Shown in pieces: positions 17,969-26,992 of a stretch of 64,000 nucleotides of DNA. The stretch lies in the NCBI GenBank assembly GCA_945873105.1, contig CAMCBW010000024.1, positions 1 to 64,000 on the forward strand, in the 5' to 3' direction. Positions within the stretch are counted from its first letter, which is position 1, and each line of letters begins with the position of its first letter. The translations under genes and the position numbers were made by a program. The notes beneath the pieces are model-generated. The model was not told the origin of the DNA. It did no database searches and worked only from the letters and a program-made list of their open reading frames with translations. Source of the stretch: Tangfeifania diversioriginum (GTDB taxonomy: Bacteria; Bacteroidota; Bacteroidia; Bacteroidales; Prolixibacteraceae).

Positions 17969-20731
17969 ATCATTCATGCTGAAAGTATAACTTCCCGAGC
18001 CAACTTTGCAGGAATACTTTCCATCAGCCGACAAGGTTAGCTTAACCGGCTTTCCATTTTCAAGAACCGTGTTTGAATATCTACCAGGGAAGAAGATGGT
18101 TGCATTGGTATTGGCAGGAATTTCGACCTTCATAACCAACGCATTGGACTCTTTTTTCCATTCACTTCGGATGGGACCATAGCTAGATTGGTAACTGGCC
18201 TTGAGATGGGTCAGATCACCCACAATTTCAGGTCTGATGATGATATTTTTGAAGGCAGAACTGCCCGTCTCCTGCTTGATGCCGCCAAGTCCGGTATAAA
18301 ACCATTCCATCAGGTGCCCAAGCATCAGGTGGTTGTTGGAAACCTCCTCAAGAGCTGGCCAGGATTCGGTGAGGGCTGTGGCTCCTTTTTTTAGTTGGAA
18401 ACCGTACCCGGGAAGGTCATTCCGGAAATTCATCTCATAAAGAAGCTGAGATCCGCCATACTCCTCCAATGCTTTTACCAGGAAGTGGAAGCCAATATCA
18501 CCGGCTGTCAGGGCATTTCCAGAATGGACGATGGAATCGGTCATATTTTTAAATACCTGTGCCTTATCAGCCTCATCCACCAATCCAACACACAAAGGCA
18601 TTGCCAAGGCAGTCTGACTACCCGTCGAGTAAACCCTGGTAACGGGATTGAAAAAATGGGCGGTGAAAGATGCTTTTACTTTGGCAGCCAGAATAGCCGT
18701 CCTTTCTGCATCCTTTGGCCTGTTGCAAAGTTTCAGCATCTGGGTAAGTAACTGCAAATCATAAAAATATATGGCCGTAGCAGTCAGGGATTTCGGTGTC
18801 AACTGTGCCTCTCCGGGTCTTTTGGGTCCATAGTCAAACCAATCGCCCAGACCATGTGAAAGAATATGATCGGTTGCTTTTGTACCCAGATAATCCACAT
18901 ATTTTTGCATCATAAGAATGGCTTCCTCAACGATCGCCTTGTCGCCATACCATTCCCACAAAATCCATGGAAGGATAACCGCTGCGCTTCCCCACTCCGG
19001 TGAATCCCTGAAACCACCCATGAACTGCGTGTATTCCGGTGCAATATCCGGCACCAACCCTTCCGGAGTCTGGGCATCCATCATGTCTCTTATAGCTTTC
19101 CTGTAAAGGGGATAAAGGTCATAGTTGTAATGCAGGGAAGCACCCATCAGGTAGGTTTGTTCCAACCAACCCAGTTTTTCACGGTGGGGGCAGTCGGTGA
19201 CAACACTTTGCAAGTTGCTTCGTACTGCCCAGTCGATCAACGTATAAATCTGGTTAAATAGCTGATTGGAACAGGCAAATTCCCCGCTTTTTGGCGAAGA
19301 GTTGCAGGTATGAAGCATCTTTAATCCCAAAATTTCCGGAAGCTCTGTCTGTGGTTCCTCACCCTCTGGTTTGGCCCCTTCAACTTTAAGGTACCTGAAG
19401 CCATAGTATGAAAATTTGGGTCTCCATGTCTCAATGCCCTCCCCTTTCAGGGTATAGGAAAAGTAGTAAGGAGAACCTGATGCCTTCTGGTTGATCTCCT
19501 TGTCTTTGGTTATTAACTCCCCGGGAATCAGCTTCACCACCTCTCCCATTTTACCTTTGACTTTAATTTCAACGATGCCAGAACCATTCTGTCCAAAATC
19601 ATACAGGTAGTTACCCATCCCTTTTTTCACCACACTTTTAACGCCAATGATTTGGTTTACAGTAACAGGATAATCAGACTCTGCCGTCAGTTTTCCTTGC
19701 GGAACTGATGCAAGGGTGGCACTTTTCCATGCTGTATCATCAAACCCCGGCAGATCCCAGCCGGCTTGTTCCAGGGTAGCATTGTAATCCTCCCCGCCAT
19801 AAATACTGGAGTATTCGATGGGTGATGGGGCACATTTCCAATCGCTTCCTGAGACGATAGCGTCAGAAGTGCCATCCTGGTAATCAATTTTCAGCTTGCT
19901 GATCATTTTGGGGTAGCCGTAGGCAATGACCAGTTTCCGGTATCTTTCGCGGTTGATGTTGTAAAAACCATTGCCAACAATGACTCCCAAAAGATTTTTT
20001 CCATTTTTGACCAGTTTGGTGACATCGTAACTGTTGTAAAGGCAGGCTTTGTCATAATCGGTCCAACCGGGAGCAAGAAAACTCATTCCGGTTTTTATCC
20101 CGTTGATGGTTGCCTCGTAATGACCTAATCCACTGATATAAAGCGTTGCGCTCCTGATTTTCTTATCGACAGAAAACTCCTTTCTGAACATGGGAATCCT
20201 GCTTCTGGTCAATCCCTTGCGACCCAATTCGTTCCCAAAACCATGTATTCCCGGAACGATCTTCATGGAATCTTCCAGATTTTCATAGGCAATCCAGGAA
20301 GCGTTGCTCCAATCCTGGTTTGTCAGCAGTCCCATTCTAAACCAGGCAGTTTCACTCCAGGCAGATTCGTTGCCAAACTGGTCCCTGATTTTTACTTTCC
20401 AGAAATACTTCTTGCCGGCTTCCAATTCATCACCGGCATATGGAATTTGAATTGAGGCTTCAGCCTTGATGGTCTTGGAATTCCATATTAGCGGCGCTCC
20501 TTTCTGGAGACTTTCTTCAGATGCTGCCACCATGATGTGGTAGCTCTGTTGCCTGGTATTTCTCCTGTCAGCATTGAGCCACCAACTGAAGTGAGGTTTT
20601 TTTTCGCTAATCCCCATGGGGTTAACCATGGATTCACAACGAAGGTTACCAACACTCAAGCCGTTCTGTCCAAAGAGTGAGATGCCTATTTGTAAAAACA
20701 GGATGGTAAGTAAAAAGTGACACAGTTTCAT
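17966..20731 (-). CDS. Secreted GH78 alpha-L-rhamnosidase
   Basis: A 921-residue protein with signal peptide (cleaved near ISLFGQ). Domain order follows family GH78: an Fn3-like N-terminal region starting LRCESMVNPMGI and containing PHFSWWL, the Bac_rhamnosid_N domain (YISGLGHYEATINGIKTG), a second beta domain (YDFGQNGSGIVEIKVKG), then the six-hairpin catalytic domain with VVTDCPHREKLGWLEQ and GLGDWFDYGP, and a C-terminal beta domain. The acidic residues of DCPHREKLGW are in the catalytic region. It should release terminal alpha-L-rhamnose, for example from rhamnogalacturonan or ulvan-like glycans. Its ATG overlaps the stop of the GH43 gene (ATGA), so the two are translationally coupled. Confidence 0.92.
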   Translation of the reverse strand: MKLCHFLLTILFLQIGISLFGQNGLSVGNLRCESMVNPMGISEKKPHFSWWLNADRRNTRQQSYHIMVAASEESLQKGAPLIWNSKTIKAEASIQIPYAGDELEAGKKYFWKVKIRDQFGNESAWSETAWFRMGLLTNQDWSNASWIAYENLEDSMKIVPGIHGFGNELGRKGLTRSRIPMFRKEFSVDKKIRSATLYISGLGHYEATINGIKTGMSFLAPGWTDYDKACLYNSYDVTKLVKNGKNLLGVIVGNGFYNINRERYRKLVIAYGYPKMISKLKIDYQDGTSDAIVSGSDWKCAPSPIEYSSIYGGEDYNATLEQAGWDLPGFDDTAWKSATLASVPQGKLTAESDYPVTVNQIIGVKSVVKKGMGNYLYDFGQNGSGIVEIKVKGKMGEVVKLIPGELITKDKEINQKASGSPYYFSYTLKGEGIETWRPKFSYYGFRYLKVEGAKPEGEEPQTELPEILGLKMLHTCNSSPKSGEFACSNQLFNQIYTLIDWAVRSNLQSVVTDCPHREKLGWLEQTYLMGASLHYNYDLYPLYRKAIRDMMDAQTPEGLVPDIAPEYTQFMGGFRDSPEWGSAAVILPWILWEWYGDKAIVEEAILMMQKYVDYLGTKATDHILSHGLGDWFDYGPKRPGEAQLTPKSLTATAIYFYDLQLLTQMLKLCNRPKDAERTAILAAKVKASFTAHFFNPVTRVYSTGSQTALAMPLCVGLVDEADKAQVFKNMTDSIVHSGNALTAGDIGFHFLVKALEEYGGSQLLYEMNFRNDLPGYGFQLKKGATALTESWPALEEVSNNHLMLGHLMEWFYTGLGGIKQETGSSAFKNIIIRPEIVGDLTHLKASYQSSYGPIRSEWKKESNALVMKVEIPANTNATIFFPGRYSNTVLENGKPVKLTLSADGKYSCKVGSGSYTFSMND

Positions 20732-21657
20732 GGCAGTTGGATTAAATTGTCATACACCTCTTTCGAAACCTTAAAGGCACTTCCATGTCTTACTCCCTTC
20801 GGAAAGACCAACTTGTCGGATAGATCTTCCCAGTCTTTCATATTTGCTGACCGGATTGCTCCATATTTGTGTTCGGTGTATTTGTCGAAATAGATGTATA
20901 CAAACTTTCCGATCTCCAGAGTGGATGGCCCTTCTGCCCAGTATTTCCCCGTTATGGGAGCCGATACCTCCAGGTTGTATGGACCGGAAACCGCCTTGGC
21001 GGTTGTTATGCGAATGTTCTTCTCCGGGGGATTAGGGTTCTCGTTTTTTAGGAACATATAGGCCATCTTACCCTTCTGCAAGATGGTTGCATCTATTACG
21101 CTGAAATTTGGGTTAAAAAATAGTGTGGTAGGGGAAAAATGAACAAAATCGGTGGTTGTAGTACAATACATTCTGTGGTTCAATCCTTTTTCACGCTCAG
21201 AGGAGGCTACATCTGCATGTCTTCCGGGGATGGTTGTCGCCCAGAATATCAGATAGTTTTGATTCTTCTTGTCATACACCATCTCGGGAGCCCAGCAGTT
21301 TTTCGCAGTTGGTTCATGGGCCATCACCGGAATCGACTTTTGTTCGCTCCAGTTTATTAAATCCCTGGAGGAGGCATAGCCAATCTGCCGCTCTTTCCAG
21401 CTACAGGTCCAGACCATGTGAAAGAGCCCATCCGGTCCCTGCAGGATAAATGGATCCCGCATCAATTTATCCTCTCCAGCCGTGGGTTTCAGAAAAGATT
21501 TTCCTCCATTTAACTCCTTCCAGATCAATCCGTCTTTGCTGTAGGCCAGGTGCAATCCATCCTGCCCATTGTCGGTAAAGTAAGAAAAGATAAAGTGGTT
21601 TTCCCTACCCTTTAAAAGGGTTGCTGAAAAAACAAGAAGTAAAAAAAGGTATCTCAT
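20728..21657 (-). CDS. Secreted GH43-like five-bladed propeller glycosidase
   Basis: A 309-residue exported protein, signal peptide residues 1 to about 17. The fold is GH43/DUF377-type: HLAYSKDGLIW, LMRDPFILQGPDG with the base-like Asp, APEMVYDKKNQNYLIFWA with Glu, VIDATILQKG and YWAEGPSTLEIG with a Glu suitable as the general acid. Members remove arabinose, xylose or galactose from side chains. The last bases overlap the GH78 start, so the product probably acts with the rhamnosidase on the same glycan. Confidence 0.8.
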   Translation of the reverse strand: MRYLFLLLVFSATLLKGRENHFIFSYFTDNGQDGLHLAYSKDGLIWKELNGGKSFLKPTAGEDKLMRDPFILQGPDGLFHMVWTCSWKERQIGYASSRDLINWSEQKSIPVMAHEPTAKNCWAPEMVYDKKNQNYLIFWATTIPGRHADVASSEREKGLNHRMYCTTTTDFVHFSPTTLFFNPNFSVIDATILQKGKMAYMFLKNENPNPPEKNIRITTAKAVSGPYNLEVSAPITGKYWAEGPSTLEIGKFVYIYFDKYTEHKYGAIRSANMKDWEDLSDKLVFPKGVRHGSAFKVSKEVYDNLIQLP

Positions 21658-21697
21658 GGTGAACAGTTTGGTTGTTTATGAATTGGGTTAATTTCCC

Positions 21698-21705
21698 TAT
21701 TTTTG
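21698..21705 (+). promoter_or_regulatory. Candidate -7 box TATTTTTG upstream of the M3-like peptidase gene
   Basis: TATTTTTG on the plus strand matches the Bacteroidota -7 consensus, about 100 bases before the ATG at 21807. It lies opposite a minus-strand box at 21729-21736, so transcripts from the two would start facing each other. Confidence 0.4.
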
Positions 21706-21728
21706 TTCGCGTGATGGTCACTTCTGTA

Positions 21729-21736
21729 CAAATATA
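21729..21736 (-). promoter_or_regulatory. Candidate -7 box TATATTTG for the GH43-GH78 operon
   Basis: On the minus strand TATATTTG matches TAnnTTTG, 72 bases before the GH43 ATG at 21657. Confidence 0.42.
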
Positions 21737-21806
21737 AGCAGCATACCATCAACCCGTGCCATGAATTCGCCATTTTCTGCCCGATTGAAGCAAAAACTAA
21801 AAATAA

Positions 21807-23852
21807 ATGAAGATGAGATTTTTGATTCTGTTATCTGTCATTTCTTTGGGCGCATGTACCACAGCAGTGAAAAACGAAACTACTACGATGACTCCGCTCC
21901 ATCCCTCTGAAAAAAGCATTCAGGCGGCAATTGATTCGCTCCTCCTGAAGCATGGTCCTTCTGCTGCCCAATTGGTAGAAAAGGGTGTCAAGCATGTGGC
22001 AGCACTTTGGACTGGCGCTGATGGAAGTGACAAAGATTTCACAGAATTTTGCCAGTCCAGCTACATCGGTGATCCTGCCAAAAAAAGCTTGTTGCTGAAA
22101 AAGCTATCCGACTACTTTGAATCTATTGGTGGGCATCTCAACAAGATATCCCTGGATCTGAGAAAGAATGTTGATCTCAACAACGGTGAATTGCTGGAGA
22201 TTGACAAGATCTTCAGTGGATTTTCTGTTGGAGCTCATCTTCAGGATGACCTTTATACCAACAAAATTGCTTTCATCGTTGCCCTTAACTTTCCATTCTA
22301 TGGTCTGGATGAAAAAGAACGTGACGGAAAAGGTTGGAGCCGGGAAGAGTGGGCTGCAGTCAGGATGGGAGACCAATTTGTATCCCGTGTGCCGGCAAGT
22401 GTGAAACAAGCCGTTGCAAAAGCCGAAGCCGACGCAGATCTATACATTTCTGAATACAACATTCAAATGGGATCCCTGCGTACAGAGGATGGGAAACAAC
22501 TATTTCCGGATAAGATGTCCTTGTTGTCGCACTGGAATCTAAGGGATGAGATCAAGTCCAACTATGCCGAAAAAGAGCAAGGGCTGGCAAAGCAACAAAT
22601 GATCTACCAGGTGATGTTGCACATCATCAACCAGGAGATTCCTGCGAAGGTCATCAACAATCCTGACTACCTTTGGAGACCATTTTCAAATCAGGTCTTT
22701 GAAAACAACCAGGTTATGGCTGCTTCTGCAGAACCCAACACCAGGTACCAGCAGATACTGAATAATTTTCATGCCCAACAGGCGGTTGATCCATTTGAGC
22801 CAGCAATGAATACGCTGATCAAACGAAAGTTCTCAGGTGAAATGGAGATTCGGGTGGAAGAGGTAGAGGAACTCTTTAAAACTTACCTTAAATCACCTGA
22901 ATTGGCTAAGGTGGGACAGATCATTGCAGAAAGATTGGGCCACAAACTTGAGGCATATGATATTTGGTACGATGGCTTTAAAGCCCGAAGTGAGTACCCC
23001 CAGGATAAACTAAATGGCCTTACAACAACGAAATACCCTGATCCAAAAGCATTTGAGAAGGATATGCCCAATATGTTGGTCAAATTGGGATGGAAAAAGG
23101 AGCGAGCTGACTATTTGTCTGACAAGATTGTTGTGGATCCGGCCCGAGGATCAGGGCATGCATGGGGAGCGGCGATGAAAGGTGAGAAAGCCCACCTCCG
23201 TACCCGGATTGCACCGACAGGAATGGATTACAAGGGATACAACATTGCCGTGCATGAATTTGGTCACAATGTAGAGCAAACGATCTCACTTTACGATGTG
23301 GATTATTTTATGCTGAACGGTGTTCCAAATACCGCTTTTACAGAGGCACTTGCCTTTATTTTTCAGAGCCGTGATCTAAAATTGCTGGGTCTGGCAGGTG
23401 CCAGCAAAGATCAAAAACGACTGGATACCCTGGATGCTTCCTGGACTTTGATGGAGATCATGGGGGTCGGACTGGTTGATATAGCTACCTGGAGATGGTT
23501 GTACGACCACCCACAAGCGACATCCGGAGAGCTTAAAGATGCAGTTGTTCAAATCTCCAAAGAGGTTTGGAACAGCTATTTTACCCCTATTTTCGGTGTC
23601 AGGGATCAACCAATCCTGGCCATCTATTCGCACATGATTTCAAATCCCTTGTACCTGGCAGCCTACTCCTATGGTCAGATCATCGAATTCCAAATCGAAG
23701 ATTTTCTGAAAGGGAAAGAGTTTCCGGTAGAGATTGACCGGATCTACAAGCAGGGCCGGTTGATACCGCAGATTTGGATGCACAATGCTGTGGGCAACAA
23801 AATTTCTACAGATCCAATTCTGAAGCAGCTGAATGAAGTTCTTGCAAATTAA
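21807..23852 (+). CDS. Lipoprotein zinc metallopeptidase, M3-like (HEFGH plus Glu)
   Basis: A 681-residue lipoprotein (signal ends LGAC at residue 17). A zinc-binding HEFGH sits at residues 483-487, and a Glu follows at residue 513 in TAFTEALAF, the spacing seen in M3 oligopeptidases and related gluzincins. The rest is helical, with YGQIIEFQIEDFL near the C-terminus recalling the late helices of M3/M2 enzymes. The first 400 residues show no domain I recognise. It probably cleaves short peptides at the outer membrane or in the periplasm. Family assignment below the gluzincin level is uncertain; no neighbour shares a peptide pathway. Confidence 0.65.
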   Translation: MKMRFLILLSVISLGACTTAVKNETTTMTPLHPSEKSIQAAIDSLLLKHGPSAAQLVEKGVKHVAALWTGADGSDKDFTEFCQSSYIGDPAKKSLLLKKLSDYFESIGGHLNKISLDLRKNVDLNNGELLEIDKIFSGFSVGAHLQDDLYTNKIAFIVALNFPFYGLDEKERDGKGWSREEWAAVRMGDQFVSRVPASVKQAVAKAEADADLYISEYNIQMGSLRTEDGKQLFPDKMSLLSHWNLRDEIKSNYAEKEQGLAKQQMIYQVMLHIINQEIPAKVINNPDYLWRPFSNQVFENNQVMAASAEPNTRYQQILNNFHAQQAVDPFEPAMNTLIKRKFSGEMEIRVEEVEELFKTYLKSPELAKVGQIIAERLGHKLEAYDIWYDGFKARSEYPQDKLNGLTTTKYPDPKAFEKDMPNMLVKLGWKKERADYLSDKIVVDPARGSGHAWGAAMKGEKAHLRTRIAPTGMDYKGYNIAVHEFGHNVEQTISLYDVDYFMLNGVPNTAFTEALAFIFQSRDLKLLGLAGASKDQKRLDTLDASWTLMEIMGVGLVDIATWRWLYDHPQATSGELKDAVVQISKEVWNSYFTPIFGVRDQPILAIYSHMISNPLYLAAYSYGQIIEFQIEDFLKGKEFPVEIDRIYKQGRLIPQIWMHNAVGNKISTDPILKQLNEVLAN

Positions 23853-23854
23853 AA

Positions 23855-23920
23855 AGTTATGAGTTATAGGTTATAAATTATCGCCCCTGCGTATAACTCA
23901 TAACTCATAACTCATAACTA
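23855..23920. repeat. Inverted pair of period-7 repeats (AGTTATN word) between convergent genes
   Basis: Left arm: AGTTATG, AGTTATA, GGTTATA and a decayed fourth copy. Right arm: ATAACTC three times, then ATAACTA, which runs into the stop codon of the thioredoxin gene. A ten-base GC-richer loop lies between. It fills the whole convergent gap and can form a hairpin in both transcripts. Confidence 0.75.
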
Positions 23921-24370
23921 CTTCAGCAGTATCTCTTTGATCATCTTTTCAAACATGGCTTTGGTCTCTTCCTTGCTGGATGCTATACCGCTGCTCATGG
24001 TTGGTTTTCCACTTTTCGGAATCCATAAAAAGGCAGGGATTCCCTGGATATTAAAGGCTCTGGCCAACTCTTTTTCATTGTCTGTGTTTACTTTGTAAAC
24101 AACTATCTGCCCCTTGTATTTTTGGGCCAGCTCTTCCAGAATCGGGGAGGCAGTGCGGCATGGACCACACCAGTCAGCGTAAAAATCAACGATGCAGGGA
24201 AGATTTCCACTGTATTTCCATTCGGTCGGATTTTTTTCCAAATTCATGATTTTCTGGTAAAAATCGGCCTTGGTTAGCTTTTGAATGGCTGCATCTTCCG
24301 GGGTGACAGCAAAGAGGCTGGAATAGGAGATTAACAGTGCGAGTAAGAATACCACTTTTAATTTATTCAT
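23918..24370 (-). CDS. Exported thioredoxin-like protein
   Basis: A 150-residue thioredoxin-fold protein with a signal peptide (cleaved near LFA). The active site is DFYADWCGPC, the standard thioredoxin WCGPC, and the cis-Pro is in IQGIPAFLW. A 30-residue lead (DAAIQKLTKADFYQKIM) precedes the domain. It acts in the periplasm as a thiol reductant or oxidant. Its stop codon lies inside the right arm of the heptamer repeat. Confidence 0.9.
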   Translation of the reverse strand: MNKLKVVFLLALLISYSSLFAVTPEDAAIQKLTKADFYQKIMNLEKNPTEWKYSGNLPCIVDFYADWCGPCRTASPILEELAQKYKGQIVVYKVNTDNEKELARAFNIQGIPAFLWIPKSGKPTMSSGIASSKEETKAMFEKMIKEILLK

Positions 24371-24577
24371 GATCTATTTTTTTGTTGTTAAAATTTGCAA
24401 TTGACCTTTCTACAAGGAACCAACTTTCCTGATGACAAACATATCTAATATTCTTCATACATAAAAGTAATCCAGTGTATTAAGCAGTGCAAAGATTTGC
24501 TATTTTTAAGCAGAAATAAAAATAAATCTCAAACGTCCCCTTCCTGCTACTTAAACTATCGTTGCATCAGACATACA

Positions 24578-25672
24578 ATGAGAAACAAAAGCAAATTCAA
24601 GAAGATAGATGTCCGTAAGTTTGTACCCAAAGCTTCACGGAAAAACTCTCCCCCCGGAACCGTTCAGTACATTGGCAAACCCCGACAAGATCACGCCAGA
24701 ATTGAGTTGACGGAATACGATGAATTTGAAGTTGCGGAATATACGCTGGATCATCCTGATCAAATTATTCCTTTTCTAAAGTCAGAGAAAATCAAATGGT
24801 TTCGGATCATCGGGGTTCATGACGATGAATTGGTTGCCAGGATTGGCGAGATTTTCCAAATCAACCAGCTTGAATTGGAAGAGATCACCAACACCACCCA
24901 ACGCCCCCATATTGAGGAGCGGGATGATTACATCTTCATGGTATTTAAAGCATTGCTGATTAATCCGGAGGATAAGGAGGTGACCATCGAACAGGTAAGT
25001 CTACTGCTTGGCGAAAAGTACGTGATCTCTTTTCATGAAACCGAACCCAAATTGTTTGAAGCATTCAGGACCAGGATACTCAACAGCAAAGGAAAAGTCA
25101 GGAAATTGCAAAGTGATTACCTGGTTTTCTTGCTGGCAGATGTACTGATTGATCAGTATTTTTATATTTTGGAGGACATAGGTGATACAATTGAAGAGAT
25201 TGAAAGTGAGATAATTATTAATACCAGCAATACCAATCAGGAGGCCATTTACCGGATGAAGCGAAGATTGGTGTATGTGGGAAGAACGGTGTGGCCGGTC
25301 AGGGAACTCATCAATAAAATTGAGCGGTCGGATCATCCGCTGATTCAGGACCAAAGCAGGATCTATTTCAGAAATATTTACGATCATACCGTTCACATCA
25401 TTGAAACTCTCGACAGTCTTCGCGATCTGACAGCAGGAATCATGGATTTGTATCTCTCCAGGGTAAGTTTGAAGTTGAATGAGATCATGAAGGTTCTAAC
25501 CATATTTTCGGCTCTTTTCATTCCATTGACCTTTTTCGCCGGTGTTTATGGAATGAATTTTGATTTCTTTCCGGAACTGAAGTGGCATTATGGTTATGCC
25601 ATGTTCTGGATCATTAGTATCATTGCCTCCATTTTCATGCTGATTTATTTCAAAAGAAAAAAATGGATGTAG
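24578..25672 (+). CDS. corA: CorA-family magnesium/cobalt channel
   Basis: A 364-residue CorA. The long cytoplasmic N-terminal domain is followed by the extended helix and two C-terminal membrane helices; the selectivity motif YGMNFDFFPEL between them contains the invariant GMN. The basic end KRKKWM is typical. The ATG at 24578 is chosen: the frame is open 81 bases upstream, but this part (rich in Arg, Asn, Cys) is not CorA-like. The upstream gap 24371-24577 shows no recognisable Mg riboswitch. A heptamer array follows the stop. Confidence 0.93.
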   Translation: MRNKSKFKKIDVRKFVPKASRKNSPPGTVQYIGKPRQDHARIELTEYDEFEVAEYTLDHPDQIIPFLKSEKIKWFRIIGVHDDELVARIGEIFQINQLELEEITNTTQRPHIEERDDYIFMVFKALLINPEDKEVTIEQVSLLLGEKYVISFHETEPKLFEAFRTRILNSKGKVRKLQSDYLVFLLADVLIDQYFYILEDIGDTIEEIESEIIINTSNTNQEAIYRMKRRLVYVGRTVWPVRELINKIERSDHPLIQDQSRIYFRNIYDHTVHIIETLDSLRDLTAGIMDLYLSRVSLKLNEIMKVLTIFSALFIPLTFFAGVYGMNFDFFPELKWHYGYAMFWIISIIASIFMLIYFKRKKWM

Positions 25673-25678
25673 GGAATA

Positions 25679-25720
25679 GGTTATGAGTTATGAGTTATAG
25701 GTTATAGGTTATTAGTTATA
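25679..25720. repeat. Six period-7 repeats (RGTTATN word) after corA
   Basis: GGTTATG, AGTTATG, AGTTATA, GGTTATA, GGTTATT, AGTTATA in perfect seven-base phase, starting four bases after the corA stop. The word is the same as at 23855 and 62695. No complementary arm is seen before the next gene. Confidence 0.75.
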
Positions 25721-25771
25721 ATTTAGGTGTAATCGTTGCATGATGAACTTATGCGAGAAAGCCGGAACTTC

Positions 25772-25798
25772 AGGCACTTTAGTCACTTTAGTCACTTT
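25772..25798. repeat. Three period-9 repeats (AGTCACTTT) directly before a Gfo/Idh gene
   Basis: AGGCACTTT, AGTCACTTT, AGTCACTTT end 13 bases before the ATG at 25812. The same word family, in the same orientation relative to the gene, precedes the second Gfo/Idh gene and prfA. Confidence 0.65.
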
Positions 25799-25811
25799 TA
25801 AATTTTTTTAA

Positions 25812-26858
25812 ATGAAACCCATTGTTACAGCGCTCTGTTCTTTTGGTATGTCCGGGCAGGTATTTCACGGTCCATCCTTAAAGGTATTACCACAGTTTAA
25901 AATTGAAAAGATACTGGAAAGAAACCTCCGAATATCGGAAGTTCACTATCCGCAAGCTACCATCGTGAAGGAATTCGACAAAATCATAGCCGACGCTACC
26001 ATCGAGCTGGTAATTGTCAATACGCCTGATTATTATCACTTTGAAATGGCAAAACTGGCCATGGAAGCCGGCAAGCACGTCGTTGTGGAGAAACCTTTTG
26101 TCAAGGAGAGCAAGGATGCTGTTCAGTTGATGGAGATCGCCAGAAGGAACAATGTATTGTTGACAGTCTACCAGAACCGCAGGTTGGACGGAGGGTTTCT
26201 TACTGTTCAGAAAGTATTGGAAAACGGGCTTCTCGGGCGGGTGGTAGAGTATGAATGCCATTACGACCGTTACCGGAACTTTATCCAGGAGGGATCCTGG
26301 AAAGAGGATGGTGATGAAAGGACCGGGGTTCTTTTCAACCTTGGACCCCATATCGTAGATCAGGCACTGGTGCTTTTCGGAAAACCGAAGGCAGTGACTG
26401 CTCATCTCTCAGTTCTAAGAACAGGAGGAAGGACGACAGATCAGTTTGATATTAAGCTGCATTACGGGGCATTTGATGCTACCTTGCGTTGCTCTTACCT
26501 CGTCAGGGAGATGGGGCCACAGTTTATCATTCATGGCACCGAAGGTTCCTTTCTAAAAATGGCCACGGATCCCCAGGAGGAGCTCTTGAAAATTCACAGG
26601 TTGCCGGATGAACCATCCTGGGGAAAAGAACCTCCAGGTGATTGGGGGAAACTCAACAGTTCGGTAAATGGACTCCACTTTGAAGGAAAAATTGAAACCA
26701 TTCCCGGAAATTATGCCCGTTTCTATACCAATTTGTATGAGTCAATTCGTGAAGGAGCGGAACTTATGGTAAAACCGGAGGAGGCACTGATGACCATCCA
26801 AATACTGGAAGCCTGCCTGTTAAGTAACCGGGAGCAAAGAACTGTTGACTTCCTTTGA
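25812..26858 (+). CDS. Gfo/Idh/MocA-family oxidoreductase
   Basis: A 348-residue cytoplasmic NAD(P)-dependent sugar or inositol dehydrogenase-type protein. The N-terminal Rossmann domain has a glycine-poor start, then LVIVNTPDYYHFEMAKLAM and the signature EKPFVKESKDA with the conserved Lys. The C-terminal domain contains NLGPHIVDQALVLFG, where His is the usual catalytic partner. It may oxidise or epimerise a sugar derivative; the substrate is unknown. No transporter or kinase lies alongside. Confidence 0.88.
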   Translation: MKPIVTALCSFGMSGQVFHGPSLKVLPQFKIEKILERNLRISEVHYPQATIVKEFDKIIADATIELVIVNTPDYYHFEMAKLAMEAGKHVVVEKPFVKESKDAVQLMEIARRNNVLLTVYQNRRLDGGFLTVQKVLENGLLGRVVEYECHYDRYRNFIQEGSWKEDGDERTGVLFNLGPHIVDQALVLFGKPKAVTAHLSVLRTGGRTTDQFDIKLHYGAFDATLRCSYLVREMGPQFIIHGTEGSFLKMATDPQEELLKIHRLPDEPSWGKEPPGDWGKLNSSVNGLHFEGKIETIPGNYARFYTNLYESIREGAELMVKPEEALMTIQILEACLLSNREQRTVDFL

Positions 26859-26992
26859 AGTTGAAATTTGATCCGGCGGGTACCCAAGGCTCCATATGGA
26901 ATGCCTTGACAAATGCTGGTATTTTACCAATTAACTGGTTGTTTGTTGTTTACAGGGTTTACAGGACTGCTAAATTTGCACCAATTGAATGA

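Noticed and set aside
24371-24577. Mg-sensing riboswitch before corA
   Set aside because: The 207-base gap shows no M-box-like conserved core or strong hairpin with terminator; it looks like ordinary AT-rich leader DNA.
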